Part shown: positions 16,590-25,320 of the stretch, piece by piece
How positions within the stretch are numbered: position 1 is the stretch's first letter
Layout of the letters: the number at the start of each line of letters is the position of its first letter
Source of the DNA: Paenibacillus jilunlii
GTDB taxonomy: Bacteria > Bacillota > Bacilli > Paenibacillales > Paenibacillaceae
DNA length: 64,000 nucleotides
Reading direction: 5' to 3'
NCBI RefSeq assembly: GCF_900102965.1
Contig: NZ_FNGM01000013.1
Span: forward strand, 97,773 to 161,772
Position numbers and translations under genes: made by a program
Notes under the pieces: model-generated
The model's database searches: none
What the model was told of the DNA's origin: nothing
What the model saw: the letters and a program-made list of their open reading frames with translations, nothing else

Positions 16590-17993
16590 ATGAAAACATG
16601 GGAAACTGTACTATCTACGCTGCTCCTTGCAGGTGCTCTACTCCCTGCCGCAACAACTAACGCAGCGTCGGCCTCAAGCTTAGATGGATATGAACCTCTG
16701 CGCAAGCATATGGAAGAGATCGGAGCAACAATCACTTGGGATAGCGACGATAAGTCGGCACTGGTCAAGCTGAAGAACGGATTCGCGGGTACGTTCACAG
16801 CCGGCGAGAAGGAATATCGCCTAGCGGGTAAAGCAGGCGAGCTTGAAGCGGAGGTCAAATTAGCTGATGGCAAGATGTACATTCCTTCCAAGCTGCTGCA
16901 GGCTATTCTGGCGGAAAATGCAAAGTTCACCAATTCCGCCGATATCATCACACCTTATCCGGTAACCGCCCAGGTTGAGACGGCAGCTGTTGAAGATGGC
17001 GAGGATGCAGCCGATGACCCGGCCATCTGGCTCGATTCTGCGAACCCGGCGAACTCCAAAATCATTGCTACAAATAAAGGCGGAGGCGTCCTTGTCTATG
17101 ATTTGAACGGCCAAGAGCTTCAAAATTATAAAGTAGGAAAAATGAATAATATCGATCTTCGTTATGATTTTCAGCTGGGCGGTAAAAAAGTAGATATTGT
17201 TGGCGCGACGAACCGTTCTACGAACACGATTGATATTTTTGCCATAGATGGGGCAACCGGGAAGTTGACGGACATCGTAGCCGAACCCATTAAAGCGAAG
17301 ATGGAAGAGGTATACGGATTCAGCCTGTATCACAGCTTGAAATCAGATAAATATTACGCATTGGTGCTGGGCAAAGAGGGCGAATTTGAGCAATATGAGC
17401 TGACCGATAATGGGAATGGCAAAGTTTCAGGCAAGCTCGTTCGCGAGTTTAAGCTGGCTACGCAATCAGAAGGTATGGTAGCCGATGATGAGTATGGCAT
17501 GATGTACATTGCAGAAGAGGACTATGCGATATACAAATATAATGCGGAGCCTGACGGAGGCACAAAACCTCTGTCCACTGTCGATATTGCGGACGGACGC
17601 CGGCTGCAGGATGATATTGAAGGGTTGACTCTCTATTATGGCGCCGGCGGCCATGGTTACTTAATCGCCTCCAGCCAAGGCAATGACAGCTATGCGATAT
17701 ATGACCGTGAAGGCAATAACGCCTACCTTACCAGCTTCAAAATCGCCGACGGCCCATTGACCGATGGCACCTCGGTAACCGACGGTATCGATGTACTCGG
17801 GTTCGGACTGGGCGAACAGTTCCCTTATGGCATTTTCATCGCGCAGGATGATTCCAACATCAACAATGGCAAAGAGCTTAACCAAAACTTTAAAGTGGTA
17901 GCTTGGGATCAAATTGCAAAAGGTGCAAAGACTCCGCTTCTGATGGACAACAAGGTTGATCCTCGTGAACTTGTGGACCGCAGTGCAAAGTGA
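16590..17993 (+). CDS. secreted beta-propeller 3-phytase with N-terminal stalk domain
   Basis: 467 residues. Residues 1-28 are a signal peptide ending near TTNAASA. Residues 30-112 look like a copper-amine-oxidase-type stalk domain (LRKHMEEIGATITWD, KMYIPSKLLQAIL). Residues 120-465 are a six-bladed phytase propeller: GEDAADDPAIWLD, NNIDLRYDFQLGG, YGFSLYHS, SEGMVADDEYGMMYIAEED, DIEGLTLYY. The acidic residues in these motifs bind calcium and phytate phosphate in Bacillus phytases. It would release phosphate from phytate outside the cell. The stalk fusion is unlike the 380-residue Bacillus enzyme. A terminator follows. Confidence 0.85.
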   Translation: MKTWETVLSTLLLAGALLPAATTNAASASSLDGYEPLRKHMEEIGATITWDSDDKSALVKLKNGFAGTFTAGEKEYRLAGKAGELEAEVKLADGKMYIPSKLLQAILAENAKFTNSADIITPYPVTAQVETAAVEDGEDAADDPAIWLDSANPANSKIIATNKGGGVLVYDLNGQELQNYKVGKMNNIDLRYDFQLGGKKVDIVGATNRSTNTIDIFAIDGATGKLTDIVAEPIKAKMEEVYGFSLYHSLKSDKYYALVLGKEGEFEQYELTDNGNGKVSGKLVREFKLATQSEGMVADDEYGMMYIAEEDYAIYKYNAEPDGGTKPLSTVDIADGRRLQDDIEGLTLYYGAGGHGYLIASSQGNDSYAIYDREGNNAYLTSFKIADGPLTDGTSVTDGIDVLGFGLGEQFPYGIFIAQDDSNINNGKELNQNFKVVAWDQIAKGAKTPLLMDNKVDPRELVDRSAK

Positions 17994-18044
17994 TATTTCT
18001 TAGCAGCTGAGCTCCAAGTTTTAAGGCAAAGAGCATTTTCTCAC

Positions 18045-18092
18045 AAGCAGCCTCCAGCCCCGCATTTCAGGGGTCTTGGGGGCTGCTTTGAT
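18045..18092 (+). terminator. terminator after the phytase gene
   Basis: Long stem built from AAGCAGCCTCCAGCCCC and GGGGTCTTGGGGGCTGCTT with a short tail of T residues (TTTGATTT). Confidence 0.75.
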
Positions 18093-18227
18093 TTATTAGT
18101 AAGGAACCAGCCATAAAGAGCAGCGAGCACAGGAAGGCTATTCTGGAATCAGAGGCAAAAATAGTCTATCATATATGCTGATGGACATAGGATTGAAAGC
18201 TGATTATAGATCGTACAAGGAGATTAG

Positions 18228-18920
18228 ATGAATAATTCAATCAATATTCTCGTGGCCGAGGACGACAGTGATATCAGCCGGCTGCTGTGCAGCATTATAA
18301 GAAAAAGCGGTTACGTGCCACAGCCTGCCTTCTCCGGAACGGAGGCACTGCTCTACCTGGAGCAGCGGCAATGGAGCATGGTACTGCTTGATCTGATGCT
18401 GCCGGGAATGACGGGCGAGGAGCTGCTGAGTTGGATCCGCGTGCGGGGTGGTATGCCAGTCATCATCATTTCAGCCAAGGGTGAGCAGCAGACCAAGGTG
18501 TCAGCGCTGCGCGGAGGTGCGGATGACTTCATTACGAAGCCTTTCGACATCGAGGAAGTATCGGCGCGAATCGATTCCCATCTGCGCCGGTATGCGCAGA
18601 TTGCTCCGTCAGTTGTGCCGGGCGTACTGCAGCATAAGGGACTGGTGCTCGACCACGATTCCAAAACGGTGATGGCAGAGGGGACGGAGGTTGCACTGAC
18701 TGTCCGGGAGTACGAGATTGTCGCATTGCTTCTATCGGCACCGAAAAAGGTATTCACGAAAGCCAATCTATACGAAAGCGTATGGGATGAGCCGTACTAC
18801 GGAGACGACAATACGGTCAACGTCCATATGAGCAATTTGCGGAGCAAGCTGGCGAAGGCTGCGCCCGGCAGCGAATTTATCGAGACGGTATGGGGCATGG
18901 GTTACCGGCTGAAGCCTTAA
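18228..18920 (+). CDS. OmpR-family response regulator
   Basis: 230 residues. Receiver domain at 1-120 with EDD acidic pocket, phospho-acceptor Asp in LLDLMLPG near residue 53, Thr/Ser in IISAK and Lys in TKPFD. Winged-helix DNA-binding domain at 130-228 (VALTVREYEIVALLL, DDNTVNVHMSNLRSKL). Its kinase is encoded 1.8 kb downstream, after the ABC transporter it probably controls. CTTAAG repeats between this gene and the transporter are the likely binding site. Confidence 0.88.
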   Translation: MNNSINILVAEDDSDISRLLCSIIRKSGYVPQPAFSGTEALLYLEQRQWSMVLLDLMLPGMTGEELLSWIRVRGGMPVIIISAKGEQQTKVSALRGGADDFITKPFDIEEVSARIDSHLRRYAQIAPSVVPGVLQHKGLVLDHDSKTVMAEGTEVALTVREYEIVALLLSAPKKVFTKANLYESVWDEPYYGDDNTVNVHMSNLRSKLAKAAPGSEFIETVWGMGYRLKP

Positions 18921-18978
18921 GCCTTAAGACATTCTTAAGGATTGGCTTTAGCACCTCTTAAGTTTTCGTTTCTATACT
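18916..18978 (+). promoter_or_regulatory. CTTAAG repeats and promoter of the ABC transporter
   Basis: CTTAAG occurs at 18916, 18923, 18934 and 18957. The last three are 11 and 23 bp apart, that is on one face of the helix, and the last lies 10 bp before a TATACT -10 box (18973-18978) where a -35 would be. OmpR-type regulators bind such direct repeats. The cognate regulator is probably the one encoded immediately upstream. Confidence 0.55.
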
Positions 18979-19009
18979 TGGTCTATCACATAAGGAGGCC
19001 AAGACTACA

Positions 19010-19933
19010 ATGAGCGAATATGTATTGCAGACGAATCAATTGTCTAAGAAGTTCAAAGGCAGCGTAGCGCTGGATAAAGTGAATTTATCTATCCGCAAAG
19101 GCTCCATATATGGCTTTATCGGGCAGAACGGAGCCGGAAAATCGACTTTGATGCGCATCGTTACCGGACTAGCTTTTCCGTCCGGCGGAAGTATCGCGCT
19201 GTTCGGCGCGAGCGACGAGCGGGCTTTGACCCAGGCCCGTAAGCGGATGGGACTGATTATTGAGAGCCCTTCGCTGTTCCCCCACATGACCGCTGCCGAG
19301 AATCTGGAGGTGAACCGGCTCCTCCGGGGCATCCCCGGCAAAGACTGCGTTGCAAGGATGCTGGAATTGGTCAGACTGCAGGGAACAGGCAGGAAGAAAG
19401 TGAAGAATTTCTCGCTTGGCATGAAGCAGCGGCTGGGTCTGGCCATCGCCATGCTAAGCGATCCGGAATTTCTCATTCTGGATGAGCCGACCAATGGGCT
19501 CGATCCGATGAGCGTCATCGAAATGCGCGAGCTGCTCAAGCAGCTCAACCACGAACGAGGGATTACGATTCTGATCTCCAGCCACATTCTGAGTGAACTG
19601 CATTTGCTGGCCAGCCATTACGGCATCATTCATAACGGCAGGCTGCTGGAGCAGCTTACTGCCCAGGAATTGAACGATAAATGCCAGCAGTACGTGTATA
19701 TCAAAGCGGATAATCCGGACAAAGCGGCAACGGTTATTCAGAACGAGCTGCGCACTAACGATTTCGAAGTGATGCCGGATGGGGCCATCAAGCTGTATGG
19801 TCACACGGAACAGCCAGGCAAAGTATCGACGGCGCTTTTCTCCGCAGGCCTGGAAATCGAGCAGTTCATGCCGATGGGCGAAGACCTGGAGAGCTATTTC
19901 ATGAAGCGGATCGGGGGTGCCGGACATGTATAA
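19010..19933 (+). CDS. ABC transporter ATP-binding protein, bacitracin/lantibiotic-immunity type
   Basis: 307 residues. Walker A GQNGAGKSTLMR, signature FSLGMKQRLG, Walker B FLILDEPTNGLDP, switch His in SSHILSEL. The extra C-terminal 80 residues and overall pattern are those of BcrA-type ATPases. With the following permease it would form an exporter or immunity complex. TAAGGAGG precedes the ATG. Confidence 0.88.
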   Translation: MSEYVLQTNQLSKKFKGSVALDKVNLSIRKGSIYGFIGQNGAGKSTLMRIVTGLAFPSGGSIALFGASDERALTQARKRMGLIIESPSLFPHMTAAENLEVNRLLRGIPGKDCVARMLELVRLQGTGRKKVKNFSLGMKQRLGLAIAMLSDPEFLILDEPTNGLDPMSVIEMRELLKQLNHERGITILISSHILSELHLLASHYGIIHNGRLLEQLTAQELNDKCQQYVYIKADNPDKAATVIQNELRTNDFEVMPDGAIKLYGHTEQPGKVSTALFSAGLEIEQFMPMGEDLESYFMKRIGGAGHV

Positions 19934-20687
19934 TTTGATCAGATCCGAGCTATTTAAGCTGCGTAAGGACAGATCGTTTCGCGTGCTGCTGCTAATCTCT
20001 GCCATTCTTTCACTGGTCTATCCACTGCTCTACTACTTTGACCATAAGTCGAGTGGAGAGCCGCAGTTCACAGGAGCCGAATTTCTGCTTAAATTTATGG
20101 CAAGCAATGGCTATGTGATCAAATTCGGCGTAGCAGCGCTGGCCGGATTCTTCATTGCGAGTGAATATGCGACGGGTGTCATGAAGACGATCGCATCGTC
20201 GGGCAACGATAGAGGGCGGCTGTTCACCGCCAAGCTGATCGGATTCTCGGTCGGAGCCATGGCTGTTTCTCTGGTATTCCCGATCGTAAGCACGACCGAA
20301 GTTTCCCTGCTTTCAGGTTTCGGCCATCTGCCGGAAGGGGTAGACGCGTTCTTCATACCGCGGGTTCTCGGACTAACACTGCTGTACACTGCAGGCTACG
20401 CGGCGATCGGGGCGTTGTTCACTGCCGTGTTCACCGAAAGCGGCAAGACAATCGGCTTCTCGATGATTTTCTTCCTGATGATTGATACGATTTTGGGGGG
20501 CTTGGGTGAGTACATCCCTTTCTTTACTACGGTGTATGATTATTCTATCTTCAAGCTGATGAACGATATCGGCAAGCCCAGCATCGACAGCGGTGATCTG
20601 CCAGCGCTTCTGCTTGTGCCATTGCTGACGATTGTCGCAGCCGGGCTGCTCGGTATTCTCGTGTTCCGCAGAAAGGAAATAAAATAA
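19926..20687 (+). CDS. ABC-2 type permease
   Basis: 253 residues from ATG 19926, which has GGGGGTG ahead and overlaps the end of the ATPase gene by 8 bp. Six hydrophobic segments; N-terminal LIRSELFKLRKDRSFRVLL and ASEYATGVMKTIASSGNDR are typical of BcrB/NatB-like immunity permeases. It forms the membrane part of the exporter with the preceding ATPase. Confidence 0.82.
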   Translation: MYNLIRSELFKLRKDRSFRVLLLISAILSLVYPLLYYFDHKSSGEPQFTGAEFLLKFMASNGYVIKFGVAALAGFFIASEYATGVMKTIASSGNDRGRLFTAKLIGFSVGAMAVSLVFPIVSTTEVSLLSGFGHLPEGVDAFFIPRVLGLTLLYTAGYAAIGALFTAVFTESGKTIGFSMIFFLMIDTILGGLGEYIPFFTTVYDYSIFKLMNDIGKPSIDSGDLPALLLVPLLTIVAAGLLGILVFRRKEIK

Positions 20688-20709
20688 AGGTGAGAAGGGC
20701 GGGAGCGTC

Positions 20710-21606
20710 TTGCTGATCATAACGCTCATATCGGTTACGTTGGCGGCTCTCCTGCTTGCCCATCTGCTGCTGCTGAGGCGGGAGCTGGGGCGGATGACAG
20801 CGCAACTGCGCCGCTATAATAAGGGGACAACCGGTAAAAAAATAGACGTGTCTCTATTCGACCAGAGGCTCGAAGCGCTTGCGGGTGAAATTAATCGCCA
20901 GTCCAATCTCGTAGTCGGCGCAGAGGCCCGCAGAAGACGAACTGAAAATGAGCTGCGGCAGGCGATTGCGAACATTTCCCATGATATCCGTACTCCGCTG
21001 ACCTCCATATTCGGCTATATTCAACTGCTGGAGGCAGAACCTATTACGCCCGAGGAGAAGCACGAATACCTTACAATCGTTAAAAACCGCACGAAACGGC
21101 TGCAAGCACTATTGAACGATTTCTTCGAGCTGTCCTTAATCGAATCTTCGGATTATCAGCTTAAGACTGAGCGGATCGGAATGACTGTCCTCCTGTCAGA
21201 TATTCTGGTCGGTTTCTACGACCGGTTCAACGAACGGAACATTACGCCGGACATCCGGCTGCCGAAGGAATCGGTGGCTGTATATGCCGACGAATCAGCC
21301 GTGCGGAGGGTCGTTGAGAATCTGCTTATCAATACTGTCAAACATGCGGCCGGTCATGTGGAAATCTGCTTCGAGCAACGGGAGAAGACAGCCGAATTGA
21401 GGATCGTGAACGAAGCGAAGGAATTAACCGACATCGATGTGAGGATGTTATTCGACCGCTTCTATACGGTCGACCGCACCCGGTCCGCCCAAGGATCGGG
21501 ACTTGGTCTTTCCATCGCCAAAAGTCTCATGGACAAGATGAACGGCACGCTGACAGCGGAGCTCCACGGAGGCAGCTTAACAATGACCTGCCGTTGGAAG
21601 CTGTGA
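20710..21606 (+). CDS. sensor histidine kinase, short intramembrane-sensing type
   Basis: 298 residues, TTG start after GGGAG. One hydrophobic N-terminal segment (residues 1-20), no extracytoplasmic sensor, then HisKA with phospho-acceptor His in NISHDIRTPLTS and an HATPase domain with DESAVRRVVENLLINTVKHA and GSGLGLSIAKSLM. Kinases of this kind usually sense through the partner ABC transporter. Last gene of the regulator-ATPase-permease-kinase cluster. Confidence 0.85.
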   Translation: MLIITLISVTLAALLLAHLLLLRRELGRMTAQLRRYNKGTTGKKIDVSLFDQRLEALAGEINRQSNLVVGAEARRRRTENELRQAIANISHDIRTPLTSIFGYIQLLEAEPITPEEKHEYLTIVKNRTKRLQALLNDFFELSLIESSDYQLKTERIGMTVLLSDILVGFYDRFNERNITPDIRLPKESVAVYADESAVRRVVENLLINTVKHAAGHVEICFEQREKTAELRIVNEAKELTDIDVRMLFDRFYTVDRTRSAQGSGLGLSIAKSLMDKMNGTLTAELHGGSLTMTCRWKL

Positions 21607-21675
21607 GGCGCAATACCAGCACAAGCCCCGCTTTTGTATCATCCGATTTATAAAATGTACATTTTTGCTTTCAAT

Positions 21676-21698
21676 GATATTAACAATATGTTATTATC
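21676..21698 (+). promoter_or_regulatory. imperfect 23-bp palindrome over the pnuC promoter
   Basis: The sequence running from GATATTAACA to TGTTATTATC reads nearly the same on both strands, with two mismatched pairs, and overlaps a TATTAT -10 box at 21692-21697. It could be an operator of an NAD-responsive repressor; I cannot name which. Confidence 0.4.
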
Positions 21699-21762
21699 AA
21701 GTTAGAAGTAAGATATGACTATTTTATAATGCACAAATCGGATGAAAGCAGAGGGGATACAA

Positions 21763-22440
21763 GTGAATAAATCGTGGGGCGGTTGGAACCTGTTTGAGTT
21801 GGCGTGGCTGGTGTTATTTACCGCAATTGCTGTGGGGTTCACGGTGATTTCTAAGGATTCTTTATTCGGATTTACGGTCTTTATCACCGGGGTGCTGTGC
21901 GTGGTGCTCGCGGCGAAAGGGAACCTGATGAGTTATGTGTTTGGCATGTACAATACTGTTGGTTATGCATACTTGGCTTACGTCAACGGTTTGTTTGGCG
22001 AGGTTATGCTCAATCTGCTTTTCTTTGTTCCTATGAATGTCGTCGGCTTCTACATGTGGAGGAATAACAGCAATAACGGCAAGCTGTCCATGCGTCAGCT
22101 GGAGCTTAAGGGTCTGCTTCTTGTGGGGGCGGTTTGCATAGCAGGCTGCCTGCTGCTGGGATTGGGATTATCGTTCATACCGGGGCAGAACTCGCCGTAT
22201 ATTGATGCCATTACAACGGTGTTATCCGTAGTGGCTACACTTCTGATGGTTCGGAGATTCAAGGAACAATGGCTGGTCTATATAGTCCTCAATATGTTCA
22301 CGGTACTGCTGTGGGTGATTCGAATGCTGGAGGGGAGCGGGGAAGGCCTGCTGATGATTGTTATGTGGAGTGCGTATCTGGTTAACGCTGTATACGGCTA
22401 CTACAATTGGAACAAGGGAGCCAGGGAGGTGGCCGCATGA
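21763..22440 (+). CDS. pnuC: nicotinamide riboside/mononucleotide transporter PnuC
   Basis: 225 residues from GTG 21763 (GAGGGG ahead), seven predicted membrane segments. The motif FFVPMNVVGFYMWRNN near residue 105 holds the W/Y-x-x-W pocket typical of PnuC. It brings in nicotinamide riboside by facilitated diffusion; trapping depends on phosphorylation, which the next gene, nadR, supplies. The stop overlaps the nadR start (ATGA). Confidence 0.9.
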   Translation: MNKSWGGWNLFELAWLVLFTAIAVGFTVISKDSLFGFTVFITGVLCVVLAAKGNLMSYVFGMYNTVGYAYLAYVNGLFGEVMLNLLFFVPMNVVGFYMWRNNSNNGKLSMRQLELKGLLLVGAVCIAGCLLLGLGLSFIPGQNSPYIDAITTVLSVVATLLMVRRFKEQWLVYIVLNMFTVLLWVIRMLEGSGEGLLMIVMWSAYLVNAVYGYYNWNKGAREVAA

Positions 22441-23447
22441 AGACACTTGGCTTAACACTTGGGAAGTTCGCCCCGCTGCATAAAGGGCATCAGTTCATGA
22501 TCGAGACAGCGCTGCAGGAGGTCGATGAACTGATTGTGGTGATCTATGAGACGACGGTGACAACGATCCCGCTGCATATCCGGGCGAACTGGATTCGCAG
22601 GCTCTACCCGGCGGTCCGGGTGATCGAAGCCTGGGATGGTCCGGACGGGTATTCGGACGACCGGGAGCATGAGATAAGGGAAGAGCAATATATTCTGGGG
22701 CTGCTGAACGGTGAGCAAGTGACGCATTTCTACTCCAGCGAATTTTACGGAGAACATATGAGTGTCGCTCTGGGCGCAGTGGACCGGCGGGTGGATGAAG
22801 CCCGGAGGCGGGTGCCGGTTTCAGCCACCATGGTCCGTTCCGATCCTTACAAGTACCGGGCATATGTGAGCGATATCGTATATCGGGACTTAATTACAAA
22901 AGTGGTTTTTGTGGGAGCGATGTCGACAGGCAAATCCACGATCACCGAAGCGCTGGCACAGCGGTATCGCACAACCTATGCGGGCGAATACGGGCGCGAT
23001 TATTGGACGGAGCATCAGGTGGACCGCAGAATCGGCCTCAAGGCGTTCGATGAAATCGCTATAGGCCATATTGAGCGCGAGGAGCAGGCTTTACAGCAAG
23101 CGGATAAATACCTTTTTGTTGATACCAATGCGATCACCACTTATATGTTTGCCCTGGATTACCACGGCCGGGCGCCTGAACACTTAACCCGGATTGCCTT
23201 GGAAAATGCGCAGCGGTATGACCTTTTTTTCCTGTGCGATGATGATATTCCTTACGAGGATACATGGGACCGCAGCGGGAATCAGAAACGGCATATATTC
23301 CATAAGCAAATCATTGCAGACTTGAAGGAGCGGCGGATTCCCTATATTACGCTCCGGGGGAGCCTGGAGGAACGGATGTGCAAGGTAGATGAAGTGTTGG
23401 CAAAATTTAAGCCCTACTCTAACTATTTTGGCGAGCCCGGTAATTAA
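22437..23447 (+). CDS. nadR: bifunctional NMN adenylyltransferase/ribosylnicotinamide kinase NadR, without repressor domain
   Basis: 336 residues. Residues 1-160 are the nucleotidyltransferase (TLGKFAPLHKGHQFMI with the HxGH-like motif, VSATMVRSDPYKY). Residues 165-330 are the P-loop kinase (VFVGAMSTGKSTITEAL, then FVDTNAITTYMFALDYHG). It phosphorylates nicotinamide riboside and adenylates NMN to NAD. The helix-turn-helix that makes enteric NadR a repressor is absent, as in Haemophilus NadR. GGGAGGTGG precedes ATG 22437; the longer frame upstream lies within pnuC. Confidence 0.92.
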   Translation: MKTLGLTLGKFAPLHKGHQFMIETALQEVDELIVVIYETTVTTIPLHIRANWIRRLYPAVRVIEAWDGPDGYSDDREHEIREEQYILGLLNGEQVTHFYSSEFYGEHMSVALGAVDRRVDEARRRVPVSATMVRSDPYKYRAYVSDIVYRDLITKVVFVGAMSTGKSTITEALAQRYRTTYAGEYGRDYWTEHQVDRRIGLKAFDEIAIGHIEREEQALQQADKYLFVDTNAITTYMFALDYHGRAPEHLTRIALENAQRYDLFFLCDDDIPYEDTWDRSGNQKRHIFHKQIIADLKERRIPYITLRGSLEERMCKVDEVLAKFKPYSNYFGEPGN

Positions 23448-23559
23448 TGTTATTGACAAAAAGTCCGGCTGTGATTAATATTGAAAAATATTTACACGAA
23501 GTTGACATCAAAAAACTAAAAAGCTAAAAGCTATGATTGCTATGGATCACACTATAGCA

Positions 23560-23742
23560 GGAGCAGCTTCTGGAGAGACCGTGGGGATTCCCCGGCGCCG
23601 AAGGGTTCATAATCTCAGGCAAAAGGACAGAAGAGTACTGGATAATTCATTTGTTGTTCTGATCACCGTCAGAATCACTTATGTATTTTATTTATTATTC
23701 TTATGACCCTGAGAGATTGGAGCCCATCCAGTCTCTTTTTTT
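23560..23742 (+). ncRNA. glycine riboswitch (single aptamer) with terminator upstream of cycA
   Basis: The conserved glycine-aptamer blocks appear in order: GGAGAGACC (P1/P2), GCGCCGAAGG, then CTCAGGCAAAAGGACAGA and AGAG closing P1. Only one aptamer is seen, from about 23566 to 23640. An intrinsic terminator follows at 23711-23742 (GAGATTGGA/TCCAGTCTC, seven T). The small hairpin TTCTGA/TCAGAA near 23660-23675 may take the place of the second aptamer. The gene behind it is a glycine/alanine permease, so the element senses the substrate of the protein it controls; whether glycine turns it on or off cannot be decided by eye. Confidence 0.9.
23711..23742 (+). terminator. expression-platform terminator of the glycine riboswitch
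   Basis: 9-bp stem GAGATTGGA/TCCAGTCTC with a 5-base loop and a seven-T run, 68 bp before the cycA start. Confidence 0.85.
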
Positions 23743-23809
23743 ATTGTCAGCATTTCTTGTTCATCTTTTCACATGAAAAAATTATTTAGATTTAGAGGGG
23801 GCGTTTCAT

Positions 23810-25192
23810 TTGGCAACACAAGAACTAAAGAGGGACTTAGAGAATCGGCATGTTCAGCTCATAGCCATTGGCGGGACCATCGGTACCGGATTGTTTTTAG
23901 GGTCGGGTAAAGCGATACAGCTGGCAGGACCATCCATCATTTTTGCTTATCTAATCGTGGGGATTGCTGTTTTTTTTGTGATGAGGGCTTTGGGTGAACT
24001 TCTGTTATCTAAAGCGGGTTATCAATCGTTTACAGACATTGCCGAAGACTATCTTGGACCACGGGCGGCGTTTGTAACCGGATGGACCTATTGGTTCTGT
24101 TGGATCATGACGGCTATGGCTGACATTATCGCTGTTGGGGTGTATGTCCAGTATTGGTTTGATATCCCGCAATGGGTCCCTGCCGTCATCTGTTTAGTCA
24201 TTCTATTAGGGCTCAACTTATTAACGGTAAAAAATTTTGGCGAATTGGAATTTTGGTTTGCCTTAATCAAGGTAGTGACTATTCTCGCATTGATTGCCAT
24301 CGGGGCCATTTTGCTGGTGATTGGATTCAAAACAGATGCCGGAACAGTGACTCTCAGTAATATTTGGACACATGGGGGAGTATTCCCGAACGGAATTTCA
24401 GGCTTCCTGCTTTCCTTTCAAATGGTTGTGTTTGCCTTTGTCGGTGTGGAATTGGTGGGGGTATCGGCAGCGGAAACCGCAAGTCCGGAAAAAAGCATTC
24501 CGTCGGCGATTAATAAAATCCCTTTAAGAATTCTGTTTTTCTACGTGGGTGCGATTATCGCCCTATTATCCATCAACGCATGGACGGAGCTGAATCCGGC
24601 AGAAAGCCCTTTTGTAAAAACATTCAGTTTAGTGGGGATTCCCATTGCCGCAGGCATTATTAACTTTGTCGTCTTAACTTCAGCCGCGTCTGCCTGCAAC
24701 AGCGGGATGTTCTCCACAAGCCGGATTCTATATAATTTGAGCAGAAATGAGCAGGCTCCCTCCCATTTTGCCAAGCTGAATAAAAACCATGTGCCAAGCA
24801 ACGCTTTGCTCATATCTACGCTTGTCTTATCCGTTGGAGCTCTTTTGAGCAAGCTGATTCCGGAAACTGCCTTTGGAATCGTGACAACCATTAGTGCCAT
24901 CTGTTTCATCTGGGTCTGGGGTGTCATTCTAATCTGTCATTTGCGGTATAAGAAAACCAAGCCGGAATTACAGGCCAGATCAAAATTCAAAGCCCCGCTG
25001 ACACCCTTTATTAATTATGTTGTCCTTGCGTTGTTTGCTGCCATCCTCATTATCATGCTGTTTGCTGAAGAAACGCGTCCGGCCTTATTGCTGACGCCGC
25101 TATGGTTTATTCTATTGTTTGTTTTGTATTCGGTGAATAGAAGAAAGAGGGGAAAAACAAATATCCAAGGTTTTGAACCTATGAAAGGATAG
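23810..25192 (+). CDS. cycA: D-serine/D-alanine/glycine permease (CycA-type), APC family
   Basis: 460 residues, 12 predicted membrane segments. ENRHVQLIAIGGTIGTGLFL, AGPSIIFAYLIVG, TGWTYWFCWIMTAMAD and FVVLTSAASACNSGMFSTSR closely follow E. coli CycA. It imports glycine, D-alanine and D-serine with protons. Start is TTG 23810 with GAGGGGGC ahead. The glycine riboswitch in its leader strongly supports glycine as substrate. Confidence 0.88.
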   Translation: MATQELKRDLENRHVQLIAIGGTIGTGLFLGSGKAIQLAGPSIIFAYLIVGIAVFFVMRALGELLLSKAGYQSFTDIAEDYLGPRAAFVTGWTYWFCWIMTAMADIIAVGVYVQYWFDIPQWVPAVICLVILLGLNLLTVKNFGELEFWFALIKVVTILALIAIGAILLVIGFKTDAGTVTLSNIWTHGGVFPNGISGFLLSFQMVVFAFVGVELVGVSAAETASPEKSIPSAINKIPLRILFFYVGAIIALLSINAWTELNPAESPFVKTFSLVGIPIAAGIINFVVLTSAASACNSGMFSTSRILYNLSRNEQAPSHFAKLNKNHVPSNALLISTLVLSVGALLSKLIPETAFGIVTTISAICFIWVWGVILICHLRYKKTKPELQARSKFKAPLTPFINYVVLALFAAILIIMLFAEETRPALLLTPLWFILLFVLYSVNRRKRGKTNIQGFEPMKG

Positions 25193-25219
25193 CCGAAGAC
25201 CCCTTTACAGGGGCTTCGG
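25193..25219 (+). terminator. hairpin after cycA
   Basis: CCGAAG...CTTCGG and CCCCT/AGGGG stems with one bulged A and a 4-base loop; no T run follows. Confidence 0.5.
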
Positions 25220-25320
25220 GTTAACCCATGCTGTAGGCTGCCATCATTTACCACAAAACCATTTTGCTTCTGCTTCGTCCAACTGTATAGGTACAAATCT
25301 ATACAAAAGGTGATGAACAT

